Of a DNA stretch of 64,000 nt, positions 1 to 8,902 are shown piece by piece. The stretch is from Solitalea canadensis DSM 3403 (GTDB taxonomy: Bacteria > Bacteroidota > Bacteroidia > Sphingobacteriales > Sphingobacteriaceae): NCBI RefSeq assembly GCF_000242635.2, contig NC_017770.1, forward strand, positions 3,794,669-3,858,668, read 5' to 3'. A program made the position numbers and the translations under genes. The notes under the pieces are model-generated. The model made no database searches and was not told where the DNA came from. It saw only the letters and a program-made list of their open reading frames with translations. Each line of letters starts with the position of its first letter. The stretch's first letter is position 1.

Positions 1-321
1 ATAAAAGAAGCACAGGAATTGGTTGATAAGTGGATCAATACAACCGGTGTACGCTATTTCAGTGAATTAACCAACATGGCGATATTAACTGAGGAAGTAG
101 GCGAAGTTGCCCGCTTAATGAGTCGTATCTACGGCGACCAATCGTTTAAAGAAAGTGATAAAGGAAAAGAGTTAAACGATGAGCTTGCGGATGTGCTTTG
201 GGTATTAATCTGTATCGCCAACCAAACCGGAGTAGACCTATCAGCGGCTTTAGAGAAGAACTTCGAAAAGAAAAGCATCAGGGATGCGGAACGGCATAAG
301 AATAATGAGAAACTTAAGTAG
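1..321 (+). CDS. MazG-like nucleotide pyrophosphohydrolase (5' truncated)
   Basis: The reading frame is open from the first base of the window (I-K-E-A-Q-E-L-V-D-K...), so the true start lies upstream; a TTG at 19 is only the first possible internal start. The product is a small all-alpha NTP-pyrophosphatase of the MazG/dUTPase-like superfamily. Visible are the EExxE metal motif (EEVGEVAR) and, about 30 residues later, the ExxD motif (ELADVLW). These coordinate Mg2+ for hydrolysis of (d)NTPs to monophosphates. The length visible (about 106 residues) is close to a complete single-domain family member, so only a few residues are missing. The substrate cannot be told from sequence. The gene converges on comB across a periodic hairpin. 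Confidence 0.85.
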   Translation: MKEAQELVDKWINTTGVRYFSELTNMAILTEEVGEVARLMSRIYGDQSFKESDKGKELNDELADVLWVLICIANQTGVDLSAALEKNFEKKSIRDAERHKNNEKLK

Positions 322-383
322 TTAATAGTTGATGGTTCATAGATCATAGCACTTACTATGAACCATCATCCATGAACTATGAA
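321..383. repeat. heptamer-periodic intergenic hairpin, site A
   Basis: The left arm is four 7-nt units (gttaata, gttgatg, gttcata, gatcata; 321-348). The right arm is four 7-nt units (ctatgaa, ccatcat, ccatgaa, ctatgaa; 356-383). The arms pair best between 331-342 and 356-367 (12 bp). It lies between two convergent genes and overlaps the last codons of comB, so it may act as a bidirectional terminator. Its architecture matches four other sites in this window. Confidence 0.7.
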
Positions 384-1084
384 CTTCTCACAATTTGCCC
401 ATTCTTAATCACGGGTACAGAGTCAAGGATATCCACATTTAAGCAAAACTCAATATCTTTTTCAATACCTAGTTTTTTAAGGCGTTCACTGTGGGAGGTT
501 TTCTTCATGTATTCATTCAGATTACCTTGGGCACACAAATACAGGTCTTCGGCTAATACAGATGAATCACACCATGCATCAAATTTGTCTTTTAACTTAT
601 TTACAACTGCACCTGCAAATAGGGTATCTTCCAGGTTAACCTTGTTTTTCCAGCCAGAACATAACAAGAAAACATTCTTGTCTTGCTTAACTAAGTAATC
701 ACAAACTGCAGTAAGATTCAAAAAGGAACCTATAACAATTTCGTCTGCATTTTTAGATTCATTGATTGCATGTGTGCCATTTGTGGTTGTAAGCACCAAT
801 GTCTTACCGGCTACTTTTTCCTTCGTATAACTAAACGGAGAATTTCCAAAGTCAAAACCTGCAACAACTTCACCATTACGCTCTGCACCTAACAGATGGC
901 CATGGTCCTTATAAGACAGACATTCTTCTACACTTGCAACAGGAATAATCGCTGCAGCTCCATTATCAATTCCATAGCTTATTGAAGAGGTAGCCCTGAA
1001 AATATCAATTACCACAACAATGCTTCCTTTTAAATCATATAATGGTAAAAGAGCGGGAGTCAAGCAGACTTCGAGGTGTTTCAT
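377..1084 (-). CDS. comB: 2-phosphosulfolactate phosphatase family protein (ComB-like)
   Basis: The protein has 235 residues, the usual length for the ComB family. Recognisable segments are the N-terminal VVVIDIFRATSS, the central LLGAERNGE with DFGNSPF, and LVLTTTNGTHAI. In methanogens ComB removes phosphate from 2-phospho-3-sulfolactate on the way to coenzyme M. Bacterial homologues are common outside that pathway, and the substrate here is unknown (sulfolactate or another phospho-acid; inference). The start ATG at 1084 is followed directly by family-typical residues (MKHLEVCLTP). It follows gcvT on the same strand, separated by periodic hairpin site B. No coenzyme M or sulfonate genes are nearby. 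Confidence 0.85.
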   Translation of the reverse strand: MKHLEVCLTPALLPLYDLKGSIVVVIDIFRATSSISYGIDNGAAAIIPVASVEECLSYKDHGHLLGAERNGEVVAGFDFGNSPFSYTKEKVAGKTLVLTTTNGTHAINESKNADEIVIGSFLNLTAVCDYLVKQDKNVFLLCSGWKNKVNLEDTLFAGAVVNKLKDKFDAWCDSSVLAEDLYLCAQGNLNEYMKKTSHSERLKKLGIEKDIEFCLNVDILDSVPVIKNGQIVRSS

Positions 1085-1090
1085 TTAACT

Positions 1091-1158
1091 AGATTTGAGA
1101 TTGGAGATTGGAGATTTGAGACTGATTTGCATTTTCTCAAATCTCATATCTCATATCT
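1091..1158. repeat. heptamer-periodic intergenic hairpin, site B
   Basis: Left arm: agatttg, agattgg, agattgg, agatttg (1091-1118), then a degenerate fifth unit. Right arm: tctcaaa, tctcata, tctcata (1135-1155). Each right unit complements the left units with mismatches. It fills the gap between gcvT and comB, which are transcribed in the same direction. No U-tract is obvious, so a role as a plain terminator is uncertain. Confidence 0.7.
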
Positions 1159-1160
1159 TC

Positions 1161-2237
1161 TTATTTAAAAGGGTATTTAACCACTTTGGCTTTTACTTTA
1201 TTATCGCGGATACCGATAAACAACTCAGTTCCTTCTTTGCTATTATCAAGCGTTACATAACCCATCCCGATGGCTTTCTGTAAAGAAGGGGCCTGAGTTC
1301 CAGATGTAACACGACCAATCTTAGTTCCGGCAGCATCAAAAATCTCATAATCATGACGTGGAATTCCACGGTCAATCATTTCAAAACCAACTAATTTACT
1401 TTTTAATCCCGCTTCTTTTTCTGCTTTAAGCGCTGTCGAGTTGGTAAATTCTTTTGTGAATTTTGTAATCCAACCTAAACCGGCCTCTAAAGGAGAAGTA
1501 GTATCATCAATATCATTTCCGTAAAGAGCAAAGCCCATTTCTAAACGCAATGTATCACGAGCACCTAAACCAATTGGTTTGATACCAAACTCAGCACCTG
1601 CTTCAAAAATAGCTTTCCAAATCTGTTCGGCATGTTCGTTTTCGAAATAGATCTCAAACCCTCCTGCTCCGGTATAACCTGTTGCTGAAACCACTACATT
1701 ATCAACACCGGCAAACTTGCCTTTCTTGAAGCTGTAGTATTCCATACTAGCAAGATCAAAATCGGTAAGCTTTTGCAAAGCAGCAGCTGCTTTTGGACCT
1801 TGAACAGCTAATAAGCTTGTTTTATCAGAAATGTTATGCATTTCTACGTTGTTAGTATTGCGCTCACTGATCCAGTTCCAGTCTTTTTCAATGTTTGAAG
1901 CGTTTACTACCAACATATATGTTTTATCGTCGATGCGATAAACTAAAAGGTCATCTACAATACCGCCATTTTCATTAGGAAGGCAAGAGTATTGAACCTT
2001 ACCATCAAAAAGTTTAGAGGCGTCATTAGATGTTACGCGTTGAATAAGTTCTAAAGCGTTTTCACCTTTAAGAATAAATTCACCCATGTGTGATACGTCG
2101 AAAACGCCCACACCATTTCGTACGGTTGCATGTTCATCATTAATACCAGTGTATTGAACAGGCATATTATAACCAGCAAAAGGAACCATTTTAGCTCCTA
2201 ACGCAATGTGTACGTTTGTTAAAGCTGTAGTCTTCAT
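1161..2237 (-). CDS. gcvT: aminomethyltransferase, glycine cleavage T protein
   Basis: The 358-residue protein has the length and layout of GcvT: an N-terminal folate-binding GcvT domain ([27 protein letters not shown] near the start, then [13 protein letters not shown]) and a C-terminal barrel domain ([21 protein letters not shown]). It transfers the aminomethyl group from lipoyl-GcvH to tetrahydrofolate, giving methylene-THF and ammonia, in the cytoplasm. The gcvH and gcvP partners are not adjacent, which is usual in Bacteroidota. A good TAnnTTTG promoter lies 30 nt upstream. No glycine riboswitch-like structure was seen in the 204-nt leader. Confidence 0.97.
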   Translation of the reverse strand: MKTTALTNVHIALGAKMVPFAGYNMPVQYTGINDEHATVRNGVGVFDVSHMGEFILKGENALELIQRVTSNDASKLFDGKVQYSCLPNENGGIVDDLLVYRIDDKTYMLVVNASNIEKDWNWISERNTNNVEMHNISDKTSLLAVQGPKAAAALQKLTDFDLASMEYYSFKKGKFAGVDNVVVSATGYTGAGGFEIYFENEHAEQIWKAIFEAGAEFGIKPIGLGARDTLRLEMGFALYGNDIDDTTSPLEAGLGWITKFTKEFTNSTALKAEKEAGLKSKLVGFEMIDRGIPRHDYEIFDAAGTKIGRVTSGTQAPSLQKAIGMGYVTLDNSKEGTELFIGIRDNKVKAKVVKYPFK

Positions 2238-2267
2238 TAAAAGTTTCGATTGAATTAAAAGGTGAGC

Positions 2268-2297
2268 AAAGGTAACATTATATTATAAGGCACAAAA
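2268..2297 (-). promoter_or_regulatory. Bacteroidota-type promoter for gcvT
   Basis: On the minus strand TACCTTTG (2275-2268) fits the TAnnTTTG -7 consensus. It is preceded, about 18 nt upstream, by TTTTG (2297-2293) as the -33 element. The box ends 30 nt before the gcvT ATG. Confidence 0.5.
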
Positions 2298-2441
2298 GGA
2301 TAATAGCAGTAAAGCCTAAATAGATAAATTACACAAAGGTGCAAGGTCACAAATTATTATATCAACTACCAATTGAGTACACGATCAAATGCTTAGCCTT
2401 GTTAATTTAGAGGGGTTTTGAGTCTTTATCTTTAAACGGGA

Positions 2442-2654
2442 CTATTTCAATTTATCTTTAAATTTCCCTAATGCATCAGCCAATGAAGTAGAAGGAACGC
2501 TGTGATCAATTGCGGCATCAATCTCCTTAGCAGATTCTGTAAGCATTTTGATAACATCAGCAGTTTTCAGATTAAGACGTTTTAAATCCTTAAAATTCAT
2601 TAAAATACCTTCCGGTTCTCCTTTGGTATTAGTTATATAAGTAATTCCTTGCAT
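2442..2654 (-). CDS. small protein, Phd/YefM-antitoxin-like N-terminus, orphan
   Basis: The 70-residue protein begins MQGITYITNTKGEPEGILM. This resembles the N-terminal strand region of Phd/YefM or related antitoxin-like proteins, in which a dimerisation beta-sheet precedes helices. No convincing toxin gene follows it: the 204 nt down to gcvT hold no good frame. It sits 4 nt after the rnhB stop on the same strand, so it is probably co-transcribed with rnhB. I do not assign a function; the antitoxin resemblance is weak and rests on pattern only. Confidence 0.6.
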   Translation of the reverse strand: MQGITYITNTKGEPEGILMNFKDLKRLNLKTADVIKMLTESAKEIDAAIDHSVPSTSLADALGKFKDKLK

Positions 2655-2658
2655 TGTT

Positions 2659-3264
2659 TTATTTACTAAATTCTAATTCAAGTTGATCTGGCAATAAGGT
2701 AAAAGACATACGATGAAAGGGTGTGGTGCCTAATTTCTTTATTCCATCACGGTGTTTTTTTGTTGGGTATCCCTTATTATTGACCCAGTCATAACCAGAA
2801 AACTGTTCATGCAATTGAGTCATATAGTCATCCCGATACGTTTTGGCCAATATGGATGCTGCTGCAATCGAGTAATATTTCCCATCGCCTTTTATGATAC
2901 AAGCATGCGGCAATGTTTGATACTTCTTAAAACGATTACCATCAATGATCAAATACTCGACTTTACTATTTAGCTGGTCAAGGGCCCTGTGCATGGCCAG
3001 AAATGAAGCATTCAGGATATTTATTTTGTCAATTTCGACATTATCGACCATTGCTACCGAAAATGCAATTGCATGATCTTCAATAAATGACCTTAATTCA
3101 TAGCGCTTACTTTCTGTGATTATTTTGGAATCGTTCAGTTCCGGATGTTCGAAATCTTTTGGTAAAATAACAGAAGCCGCAAAAACCGGCCCAGCCAGGC
3201 ATCCTCTTCCAGCTTCGTCACAACCAGCTTCTATTAATTCATCCTGATAAAATGCCTTGAGCAT
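2659..3264 (-). CDS. rnhB: ribonuclease HII
   Basis: The 201-residue protein carries the RNase HII signature at the N-terminus (GCDEAGRGCLAGPVFAASVIL), supplying the first Asp-Glu of the metal site. A later acidic residue lies in LIIDGNRF, and KGDGKYYSIAAASILAKTYRD gives the last conserved block. It cleaves RNA of RNA-DNA hybrids, including single ribonucleotides misincorporated in DNA. The ATG start at 3264 gives a family-typical N-terminus (MLKAFYQDELIEAGCDEAG). It precedes the small gene at 2442-2654 with 4 nt spacing. Confidence 0.96.
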   Translation of the reverse strand: MLKAFYQDELIEAGCDEAGRGCLAGPVFAASVILPKDFEHPELNDSKIITESKRYELRSFIEDHAIAFSVAMVDNVEIDKINILNASFLAMHRALDQLNSKVEYLIIDGNRFKKYQTLPHACIIKGDGKYYSIAAASILAKTYRDDYMTQLHEQFSGYDWVNNKGYPTKKHRDGIKKLGTTPFHRMSFTLLPDQLELEFSK

Positions 3265-3313
3265 AAATTATATTCTACTTGCACAAAACGTTTTGATCAT
3301 TTTGCGCCATTTT

Positions 3314-4549
3314 TTAATAAACTCTAAACGTAAGCAAAGTTATATCATCATCCTGAAGATCATTACCAATGAGCTTTTTTATTTTGTCCATCAGGGCGAT
3401 ATTTATTTTTTCCGGTTTTAAGTTTTGATGCTCGAAAACAAAGTTGATCAAATCTGTCTCCGAAAAAAGATCTGCATGATCATGATCAAGTTCTACTAAG
3501 CCATCTGTGTAATTAAATACCAATGAATTAGGCTCAATAATTTCTTCTCCCACATTTATAAAAGGCAAGTCCTCAAAAACACCAATCATAGTTGTACCAG
3601 ACTTCAGCTCCTTAATATTAAGATTATTGATCAATAAAGAAGGATTATGTCCGGCATTTACATATGTTAATTTACGGGTGCTAAGGTCATAATGTCCTAA
3701 AAAGAGAGTGATATGCCTGTCGCCTTCTGTAAGTGCAAAAATGGCTTTATTAACGGTAGAAAGCAACATGTTAAGGGGTAACTTCTGAAATGCCAAAGCA
3801 CGTAAACTTGCCTGAAAATTGGCCATTAACAATGCCGCACTCACTCCTTTGCCCGAAACATCTGCAATACAGAAAATAAACTCGTTTTTATTAAGCTCAA
3901 GGAAATCGTAATAATCACCGCCAATATTATGTTGTGGAACATATCGCGCCGACATACTTATTTTCTCGTTGTCTGGTAGCGACCTCGGAAATAACATCGA
4001 TTGCACTTCGACTGCCAGCCGAAGATCACGCTGCAAACGTTCTTGCAAAATACGTTCTTCCAACAAACGACGATTTTCTGCAGCTACTATAATTACATTA
4101 ATAATCGTTTGAATGAGCTTTACATCGATGTCTACCTGGTCAAATTCACGGGTAAGATAATCGCCGATTAATACATAGCCATATATTTGTTCTTTGTATT
4201 CAACGGGTATAAGTAATCTGAATTCGGAAAGAACTTGTGAGTCGACGCTATTTATATAGGTAACAATCTTATATTCGGCTAAAACAGCAGTAAGGTCAGC
4301 TTCTTGCTCCTCATTTAGCTTTTCTACTCCATAAGAAGCCGGTTGAGTCCATAGGCTATCTTCCCCTCTTGAAAACACTCGCAACTTCCCTATTCTAAGC
4401 TGATTTTTTAAGATCAACTCTGTCATTTGGAACAAGGAATCTATCGAATTATTATTATTAATAGCCCTTGTGATCTCAAGTAAAGAATTCAGCTCTACCT
4501 GGCGACGAATTAAAAGTTCTAATATTTCCTGATTAGTCTCGTTGTTCAC
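3314..4549 (-). CDS. PP2C-type (SpoIIE/RsbU) serine phosphatase with N-terminal GAF-like region
   Basis: The protein has 411 residues. The C-terminal half is a SpoIIE-type PPM phosphatase: SARYVPQHNIGGDYYDFL, FCIADVSGKGVSAALLMAN, YVNAGHNPSLL and FNYTDGLVE hold the Asp/Gly metal-binding motifs. Residues about 20-165 look like a GAF-type sensor. A charged helical linker (NRRLLEERILQERLQRDLRLAVEVQ) joins the two, as in RsbU/RsbP-like regulators. It probably dephosphorylates an anti-anti-sigma (STAS) protein, but no STAS or HATPase partner gene is adjacent. It is cytoplasmic, with no signal peptide or membrane segment. Confidence 0.9.
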   Translation of the reverse strand: MNNETNQEILELLIRRQVELNSLLEITRAINNNNSIDSLFQMTELILKNQLRIGKLRVFSRGEDSLWTQPASYGVEKLNEEQEADLTAVLAEYKIVTYINSVDSQVLSEFRLLIPVEYKEQIYGYVLIGDYLTREFDQVDIDVKLIQTIINVIIVAAENRRLLEERILQERLQRDLRLAVEVQSMLFPRSLPDNEKISMSARYVPQHNIGGDYYDFLELNKNEFIFCIADVSGKGVSAALLMANFQASLRALAFQKLPLNMLLSTVNKAIFALTEGDRHITLFLGHYDLSTRKLTYVNAGHNPSLLINNLNIKELKSGTTMIGVFEDLPFINVGEEIIEPNSLVFNYTDGLVELDHDHADLFSETDLINFVFEHQNLKPEKINIALMDKIKKLIGNDLQDDDITLLTFRVY

Positions 4550-4720
4550 TTATTTATGACATCCTTTTTTAACCACAGAAAGACAAGATAATATAATCGT
4601 TATTACTTTGATTATTATCTTTTTAACTCAATTATTACACAAGAAAAAAAATCGTTCAAATTCTTCTTCATTGTGAACTGATCATGTTAACCGAAAATAA
4701 CAAATTAGAATGAAAGATCA

Positions 4721-5941
4721 TTAACCAGAAGTCTGACTTCGTACATTAAATGCATCAGTTAAGCCTACAGAAACGAGGTTAAAAGCATACACAATAAGCA
4801 TAATAGCTAATCCAGGTAATACGGCCAGATACGCTGCATCAATAATGATGTAGCCATAATGTTCTTTTATCATTCCACCCCATGACGGAAATGGAGGTTG
4901 CACCCCAAATCCTAAAAAACTTAATCCTGCTTCCAGCAATATTGCAGATGCAAAATTCGCAGATGCTACAACTAATATCGGGCCCGAAATATTTGGTAAG
5001 ATGTGTCTGATAATTATTCTGGCATTACTGAATCCCATAGCTCTACCAGCTTCAACATACTCCACTTCACGGATACCCATTATTTGTCCGCGCACCATAC
5101 GTGCAACATCAACCCAGGTTGTTAAACCAATAGCAATGAATACCTGAAAAAATCCCTTACCTAACGCAAACGAGATGGCGATCACAATCAATAATGATGG
5201 CAACGACCAAACTACATTTATCAACCAAGATATAAACTGATCTAACCAACCTCCATAATAACCCGCTAAAGCCCCTAGAGCGATGCCTATGACTAGGGAA
5301 ATTAATACCGACATAAATCCTACAGAGAGAGAAATACGCGAACCAAGAATTAACCGACTTAGCATATCCCTTCCATACAAATCAGTTCCCAACCAATATT
5401 TACGGTTTACTATATTTTCTGAAGTTATTTTTTTCTGCAAATCAGCAATATTTTCCGATTTCTTTTGTCCGTAAATGGTAGTGAATGTTATTTTTTCACC
5501 ATCCTTAACCACTTTAGTTTCGGCTTGCAACGGATAAACTACATCCGCTAATGAATATCTTTTCTCTAATTTCTCATCACCTGAAATTCCAGTGTATTCA
5601 TCGATGATAATACTGTCAGCATTAAATTTGAAAGAATTAATGGGGACAAAATCAAAAAAGTCGGGCTGACCAAAGAATAACTTAGTAAATACATTTACAG
5701 TGTCAATCTGTTGATTTTTCCTAATTGACAAAAATTTGAAAGTTGATCCCGGATGTTTGGTACTCAACTGGACATTCATCCGGTTAGACATAGGAGTATC
5801 GTCGGGTGTAATTAAATACCCTAAGAAGGAAATCAGCACAAAAAAGGCGATAACCACCAATCCAAAAACAGATAGTTTATTTCGAAGAAAGCGTTTCTTA
5901 GTTCGTTGCCAAGGTGTTTCGGGAGCAATCGCCAAAGCCAT
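4721..5941 (-). CDS. ABC transporter permease, DppC/OppC family, with periplasmic insertion
   Basis: The 406-residue protein is about 100 longer than a typical DppC. The N-terminal OppC_N segment (TPWQRTKKRFLRNKLSVFGLVVIAFF) leads into TM1. About 130 hydrophilic residues then precede the core, which starts at YWLGTDLYGRDMLSRL. The core has five predicted membrane helices and the EAA loop (EAGRAMGFSNARIIIRHILPN) that docks on the ATPase. It would import di/oligopeptides or similar solutes through the inner membrane. No DppB, ATPase or binding protein gene adjoins, so the partners are elsewhere. The long extracytoplasmic insert is common in Bacteroidota homologues. Confidence 0.93.
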   Translation of the reverse strand: MALAIAPETPWQRTKKRFLRNKLSVFGLVVIAFFVLISFLGYLITPDDTPMSNRMNVQLSTKHPGSTFKFLSIRKNQQIDTVNVFTKLFFGQPDFFDFVPINSFKFNADSIIIDEYTGISGDEKLEKRYSLADVVYPLQAETKVVKDGEKITFTTIYGQKKSENIADLQKKITSENIVNRKYWLGTDLYGRDMLSRLILGSRISLSVGFMSVLISLVIGIALGALAGYYGGWLDQFISWLINVVWSLPSLLIVIAISFALGKGFFQVFIAIGLTTWVDVARMVRGQIMGIREVEYVEAGRAMGFSNARIIIRHILPNISGPILVVASANFASAILLEAGLSFLGFGVQPPFPSWGGMIKEHYGYIIIDAAYLAVLPGLAIMLIVYAFNLVSVGLTDAFNVRSQTSG

Positions 5942-6057
5942 ATAATAATTACTTGTACGAAATGTTTGATTTATTAGCTAATATAATGCGCCAAATGACT
6001 TTTATGCGAATAACAATACAAATTATTTGCAAAGCAGTTCAATATTGGCTTTTAATG

Positions 6058-7191
6058 CTACTGCACCATTCGGCCTTTCCATTCATATTGCTTTGCCTGT
6101 CCGGCTAAACCAATATAAACGATGTAAAACAAATGCAGAAAAGCCAGGATCGGGAAATAAATAATAAGATTTAGTTTTCGAAGAAAAACCGCAACTGGCA
6201 GTACCCAGATAAGGTCTATCAAGCATTTAAATACAAAAGCTCCTAAAAACAAACAACCTATTGAAGGGACAAACAATCCGATTAATCCAGTTAACAGTAA
6301 AGCTACATAGTAGAAAAACACAGAAACCCCTATACCTACCATCCACTTATTTTTATACTTGGTACTCTTTGATGCCCATCTTCTTCGCTGTGAGATAAAA
6401 TCTTTAAGTGTAGGCTTAGCATGTGTATACACCACTGCCTCTCTAGATTTTAAAAAGCTTACCTTACCATGATATGCCGACAACATCTTATGCAGCAATA
6501 ACTCGTCATCGCCAGAAGCAATGTGATCAATTCCAGAGAATCCGCCAACTTCAAAAAATGCTTTCTTCTCATAGGCCAGATTAGCGCCATTGCAACTTCC
6601 GGCCATTTTATTGGCTATTGAAGCAGCGCCCAAACTAATTAAGCACATAAATTCGAGGCTTTGAAGTTTTTCAAAGAAAGAGCGCTCTTCAAAATAAGCT
6701 ACCGGAGAGGATATCATTTTATTTCCTGTAACCTCATACTCGTTCACAATTGAACGGATCCAGTTATTTCCCATGCGGCAATCGCCATCGGTGGTTACAA
6801 TAAGATCACCAGAAGCAATACTTATGGCATCTGCAATCGCTTTTTTCTTATAAGAATTTACAGCCGGGTCGGCTTGTAATTTGATTAATTTAAGATTGGG
6901 ATATTGAATACTTTTAACAACATCGGCGGTACTATCGGTAGAGTGATCATCAATCACAATTATTTCTAGCAGTTCATTGGGGTAATTTTGAGCAACAATA
7001 TCATTAACACACTTTCCGATCATTTTTTCTTCATTTCTGGCCGGAATAATTACACTTACTTTGGTAGTGTGAGTGCCTCTGTTGGCAGATGGCTTTCTTA
7101 TGCGCTGCCATCCAATAATAAAGCTTCCTGCAATAATAAAATAGGAAAAAGCCAGAATCGAGGTTAAAATATCAATCAGTAGTAGCACCAA
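6058..7191 (-). CDS. membrane glycosyltransferase, family 2
   Basis: The 377-residue protein has an N-terminal membrane helix. It is followed by a GT-A domain: VSVIIPARNEEKMIGKCV, IIVIDDHSTDST, a DxD-like metal site in VTTDGDCRMGN, and the QRRRWASKS (Q/RxxRW) motif of processive or membrane-bound GT2 enzymes. Three C-terminal membrane helices follow. The start is constrained: an in-frame stop lies five codons upstream, and only TTG (7191) or the next codon GTG (7188) are available. It overlaps the upstream flippase-like gene by 20 nt, so translation is probably coupled. It likely glycosylates a lipid or polyprenol; the acceptor is unknown. Confidence 0.9.
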   Translation of the reverse strand: MVLLLIDILTSILAFSYFIIAGSFIIGWQRIRKPSANRGTHTTKVSVIIPARNEEKMIGKCVNDIVAQNYPNELLEIIVIDDHSTDSTADVVKSIQYPNLKLIKLQADPAVNSYKKKAIADAISIASGDLIVTTDGDCRMGNNWIRSIVNEYEVTGNKMISSPVAYFEERSFFEKLQSLEFMCLISLGAASIANKMAGSCNGANLAYEKKAFFEVGGFSGIDHIASGDDELLLHKMLSAYHGKVSFLKSREAVVYTHAKPTLKDFISQRRRWASKSTKYKNKWMVGIGVSVFFYYVALLLTGLIGLFVPSIGCLFLGAFVFKCLIDLIWVLPVAVFLRKLNLIIYFPILAFLHLFYIVYIGLAGQAKQYEWKGRMVQ

Positions 7192-8188
7192 AAAAATTAG
7201 CTTTTAAAACAAAATAAACTCCTAATAATGAAGGGATGATTAGATTAAGCAACCACACTCCGAATGCTGCTGCCAATAAATTTACGGTTTCAACATCACC
7301 AACTAAAAATCCGAAGAAATAGGTTGCTGCTGCTCCACGTATCCCGATATCAAAGAATGCGAAGGTAGGTAAAATAGATTGAACCATGTAAATAACACTG
7401 ATCATTACCATGCTCATAGGATAGGTAACCTGTGGAATAAACAGATTTACAAGGAGATAATATTGCATGGAGAACACAATGTAGCGCAAAAAGCTCATCC
7501 CAAAAACGGTAAGCAGCTCTTTTTTGCTATACCTTAAGAGAATACGGAAGTTTTTTTTGAATTTATGAAGAAAGGAAAAGGAATCAAGAATAACGTAAAA
7601 CCAGCGGATATTGATCAGCAGCAAGATCATCCCTGCTGAAAACAAGATAGCAGCGGCAGCAATTGCTCCTAACACCACTTTACTTACAGGCACAAAAATT
7701 CCAATAAAAAACACCAATCCGATTGCTCCCATTACATTGGTCACCATCATTTGGCTGAACGAACCAACACCCATAGCTAATACCCCTCTGATTCGGTTTT
7801 CAGGGGCAAGGTAAAGGACACGTCCTCCGAATTCACCTATCCGGCTTGGAGTAAATGCTGCTAATGTTAAACCCGCTAATAATGACTCAATCGTTCGTTT
7901 CCACGAGATATTTTCTACTTTTTTAACCAGGTAGTGCCATTTTAAAGTTTCTAACAACAAATTGAGATAGGCCAAGTAACCCACCAAAATAAAATAGGAA
8001 ATAGCACGCCCATTTAACGGAGTATTTGCAAAAGCTTTCAGTTTTGCCAACGATTCAGGATGTGTTATTTTGCTGTATACAAACCAAAAGGTTAACAATA
8101 AAATAAGTACTTTAACAGAGATCACAAAGATCTTTTTAGATACAGGCATGCGGAAAATGTAATTTCTTAAGCTAAAAAGGTGTGGCAA
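7172..8188 (-). CDS. lysylphosphatidylglycerol synthase TM-region / UPF0104 family membrane protein
   Basis: The 338-residue polytopic protein has about eight predicted helices. It carries the family's signature loop (LAAFTPSRIGEFGGRVLYL), known from the flippase half of MprF and from UPF0104 proteins. There is no C-terminal aminoacyltransferase domain, so it is not a lysyl-PG synthase but probably a lipid or glycolipid translocase or an accessory of one (inference). An internal Met at residue 14 (MPVSKKIF) is an alternative start. Its stop overlaps the start of the GT2 gene, suggesting that the two act on the same lipid. Confidence 0.88.
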   Translation of the reverse strand: MPHLFSLRNYIFRMPVSKKIFVISVKVLILLLTFWFVYSKITHPESLAKLKAFANTPLNGRAISYFILVGYLAYLNLLLETLKWHYLVKKVENISWKRTIESLLAGLTLAAFTPSRIGEFGGRVLYLAPENRIRGVLAMGVGSFSQMMVTNVMGAIGLVFFIGIFVPVSKVVLGAIAAAAILFSAGMILLLINIRWFYVILDSFSFLHKFKKNFRILLRYSKKELLTVFGMSFLRYIVFSMQYYLLVNLFIPQVTYPMSMVMISVIYMVQSILPTFAFFDIGIRGAAATYFFGFLVGDVETVNLLAAAFGVWLLNLIIPSLLGVYFVLKANFFGATTD

Positions 8189-8292
8189 ATATCTTAATAA
8201 TTTAAACTATTCGGACAATAAACAAGTATTGAACCATTTTTATGGTATGATGCTTCGACGTCTTTTGAGAAATAAAAGCGTTTACACTTTGA

Positions 8293-8901
8293 GTGAAACG
8301 AAATTTTCAGGTAATTCGTATTCCAAAATTGGTATTAGTGTCAGACAAAAAAGAAAGAATCATTTTAGGAATTGATCCCGGGACTGCGGTTTTAGGGTAT
8401 GGACTTGTGCTCGAAACAAGGAACAAACTTCAGTTACTTACGCTGGGTGTTATTCACCTAAAGAAATACGAAAATCACGCTTTAAAATTAAAGAGGATAT
8501 TTGAACGCACCTCCATGCTTATCGAGGAATACAAACCCGATTGCATGGCACTTGAGGACCCTTTTTATGGCAAAAACGTACAGGTAATGTTAAAGCTTGG
8601 ACGCGCGCAAGGTGTTGCAATGGCTGCTGCATTAAACCGCGATCTGCCAATTTTTGAATATTCGCCTAAGAAAATAAAACAGTCAATTACCGGCAATGGA
8701 AACGCTACCAAAGAGCAGGTTGCGGGTATGTTAAAACAATTACTAAACTTTAGTGAAACTCCGGAGTTTTTAGATGCTACCGACGGACTGGCCGTGGCTG
8801 TTTGTCATTCTTTCCAAAGAATTGGATCAGACGGAACTGCTAAAAAGACCTATTCAGGTTGGGAAGCCTTTGTAAAAGATAATCCCAAAAAGTTAAAGTA
8901 G
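8293..8901 (+). CDS. ruvC: crossover junction endodeoxyribonuclease RuvC
   Basis: The Holliday junction resolvase motifs are complete: Asp28 in [13 protein letters not shown], Glu88 in [10 protein letters not shown], and Asp161/Asp164 in [12 protein letters not shown], forming the RNase H-fold active site. The called start is GTG at 8293. TTG at 8329 and GTG at 8338 would give a length closer to the family norm, so the first 12-15 residues are doubtful. The enzyme cuts RuvAB-bound four-way junctions in recombination repair. It converges on the HIT gene with a single base between the stop codons. Confidence 0.95.
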   Translation: MKRNFQVIRIPKLVLVSDKKERIILGIDPGTAVLGYGLVLETRNKLQLLTLGVIHLKKYENHALKLKRIFERTSMLIEEYKPDCMALEDPFYGKNVQVMLKLGRAQGVAMAAALNRDLPIFEYSPKKIKQSITGNGNATKEQVAGMLKQLLNFSETPEFLDATDGLAVAVCHSFQRIGSDGTAKKTYSGWEAFVKDNPKKLK

Positions 8902-8902
8902 A

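Noticed and set aside
2238-2441. Glycine riboswitch in front of gcvT.
   Set aside because: The gcvT leader is on the 2238-side and only about 30 nt long from the likely promoter; no tandem aptamer-like structure was seen.
2442-2654. Toxin-antitoxin locus.
   Set aside because: The small protein is only vaguely antitoxin-like and no toxin-sized frame lies next to it; its neighbours are rnhB and an empty gap.
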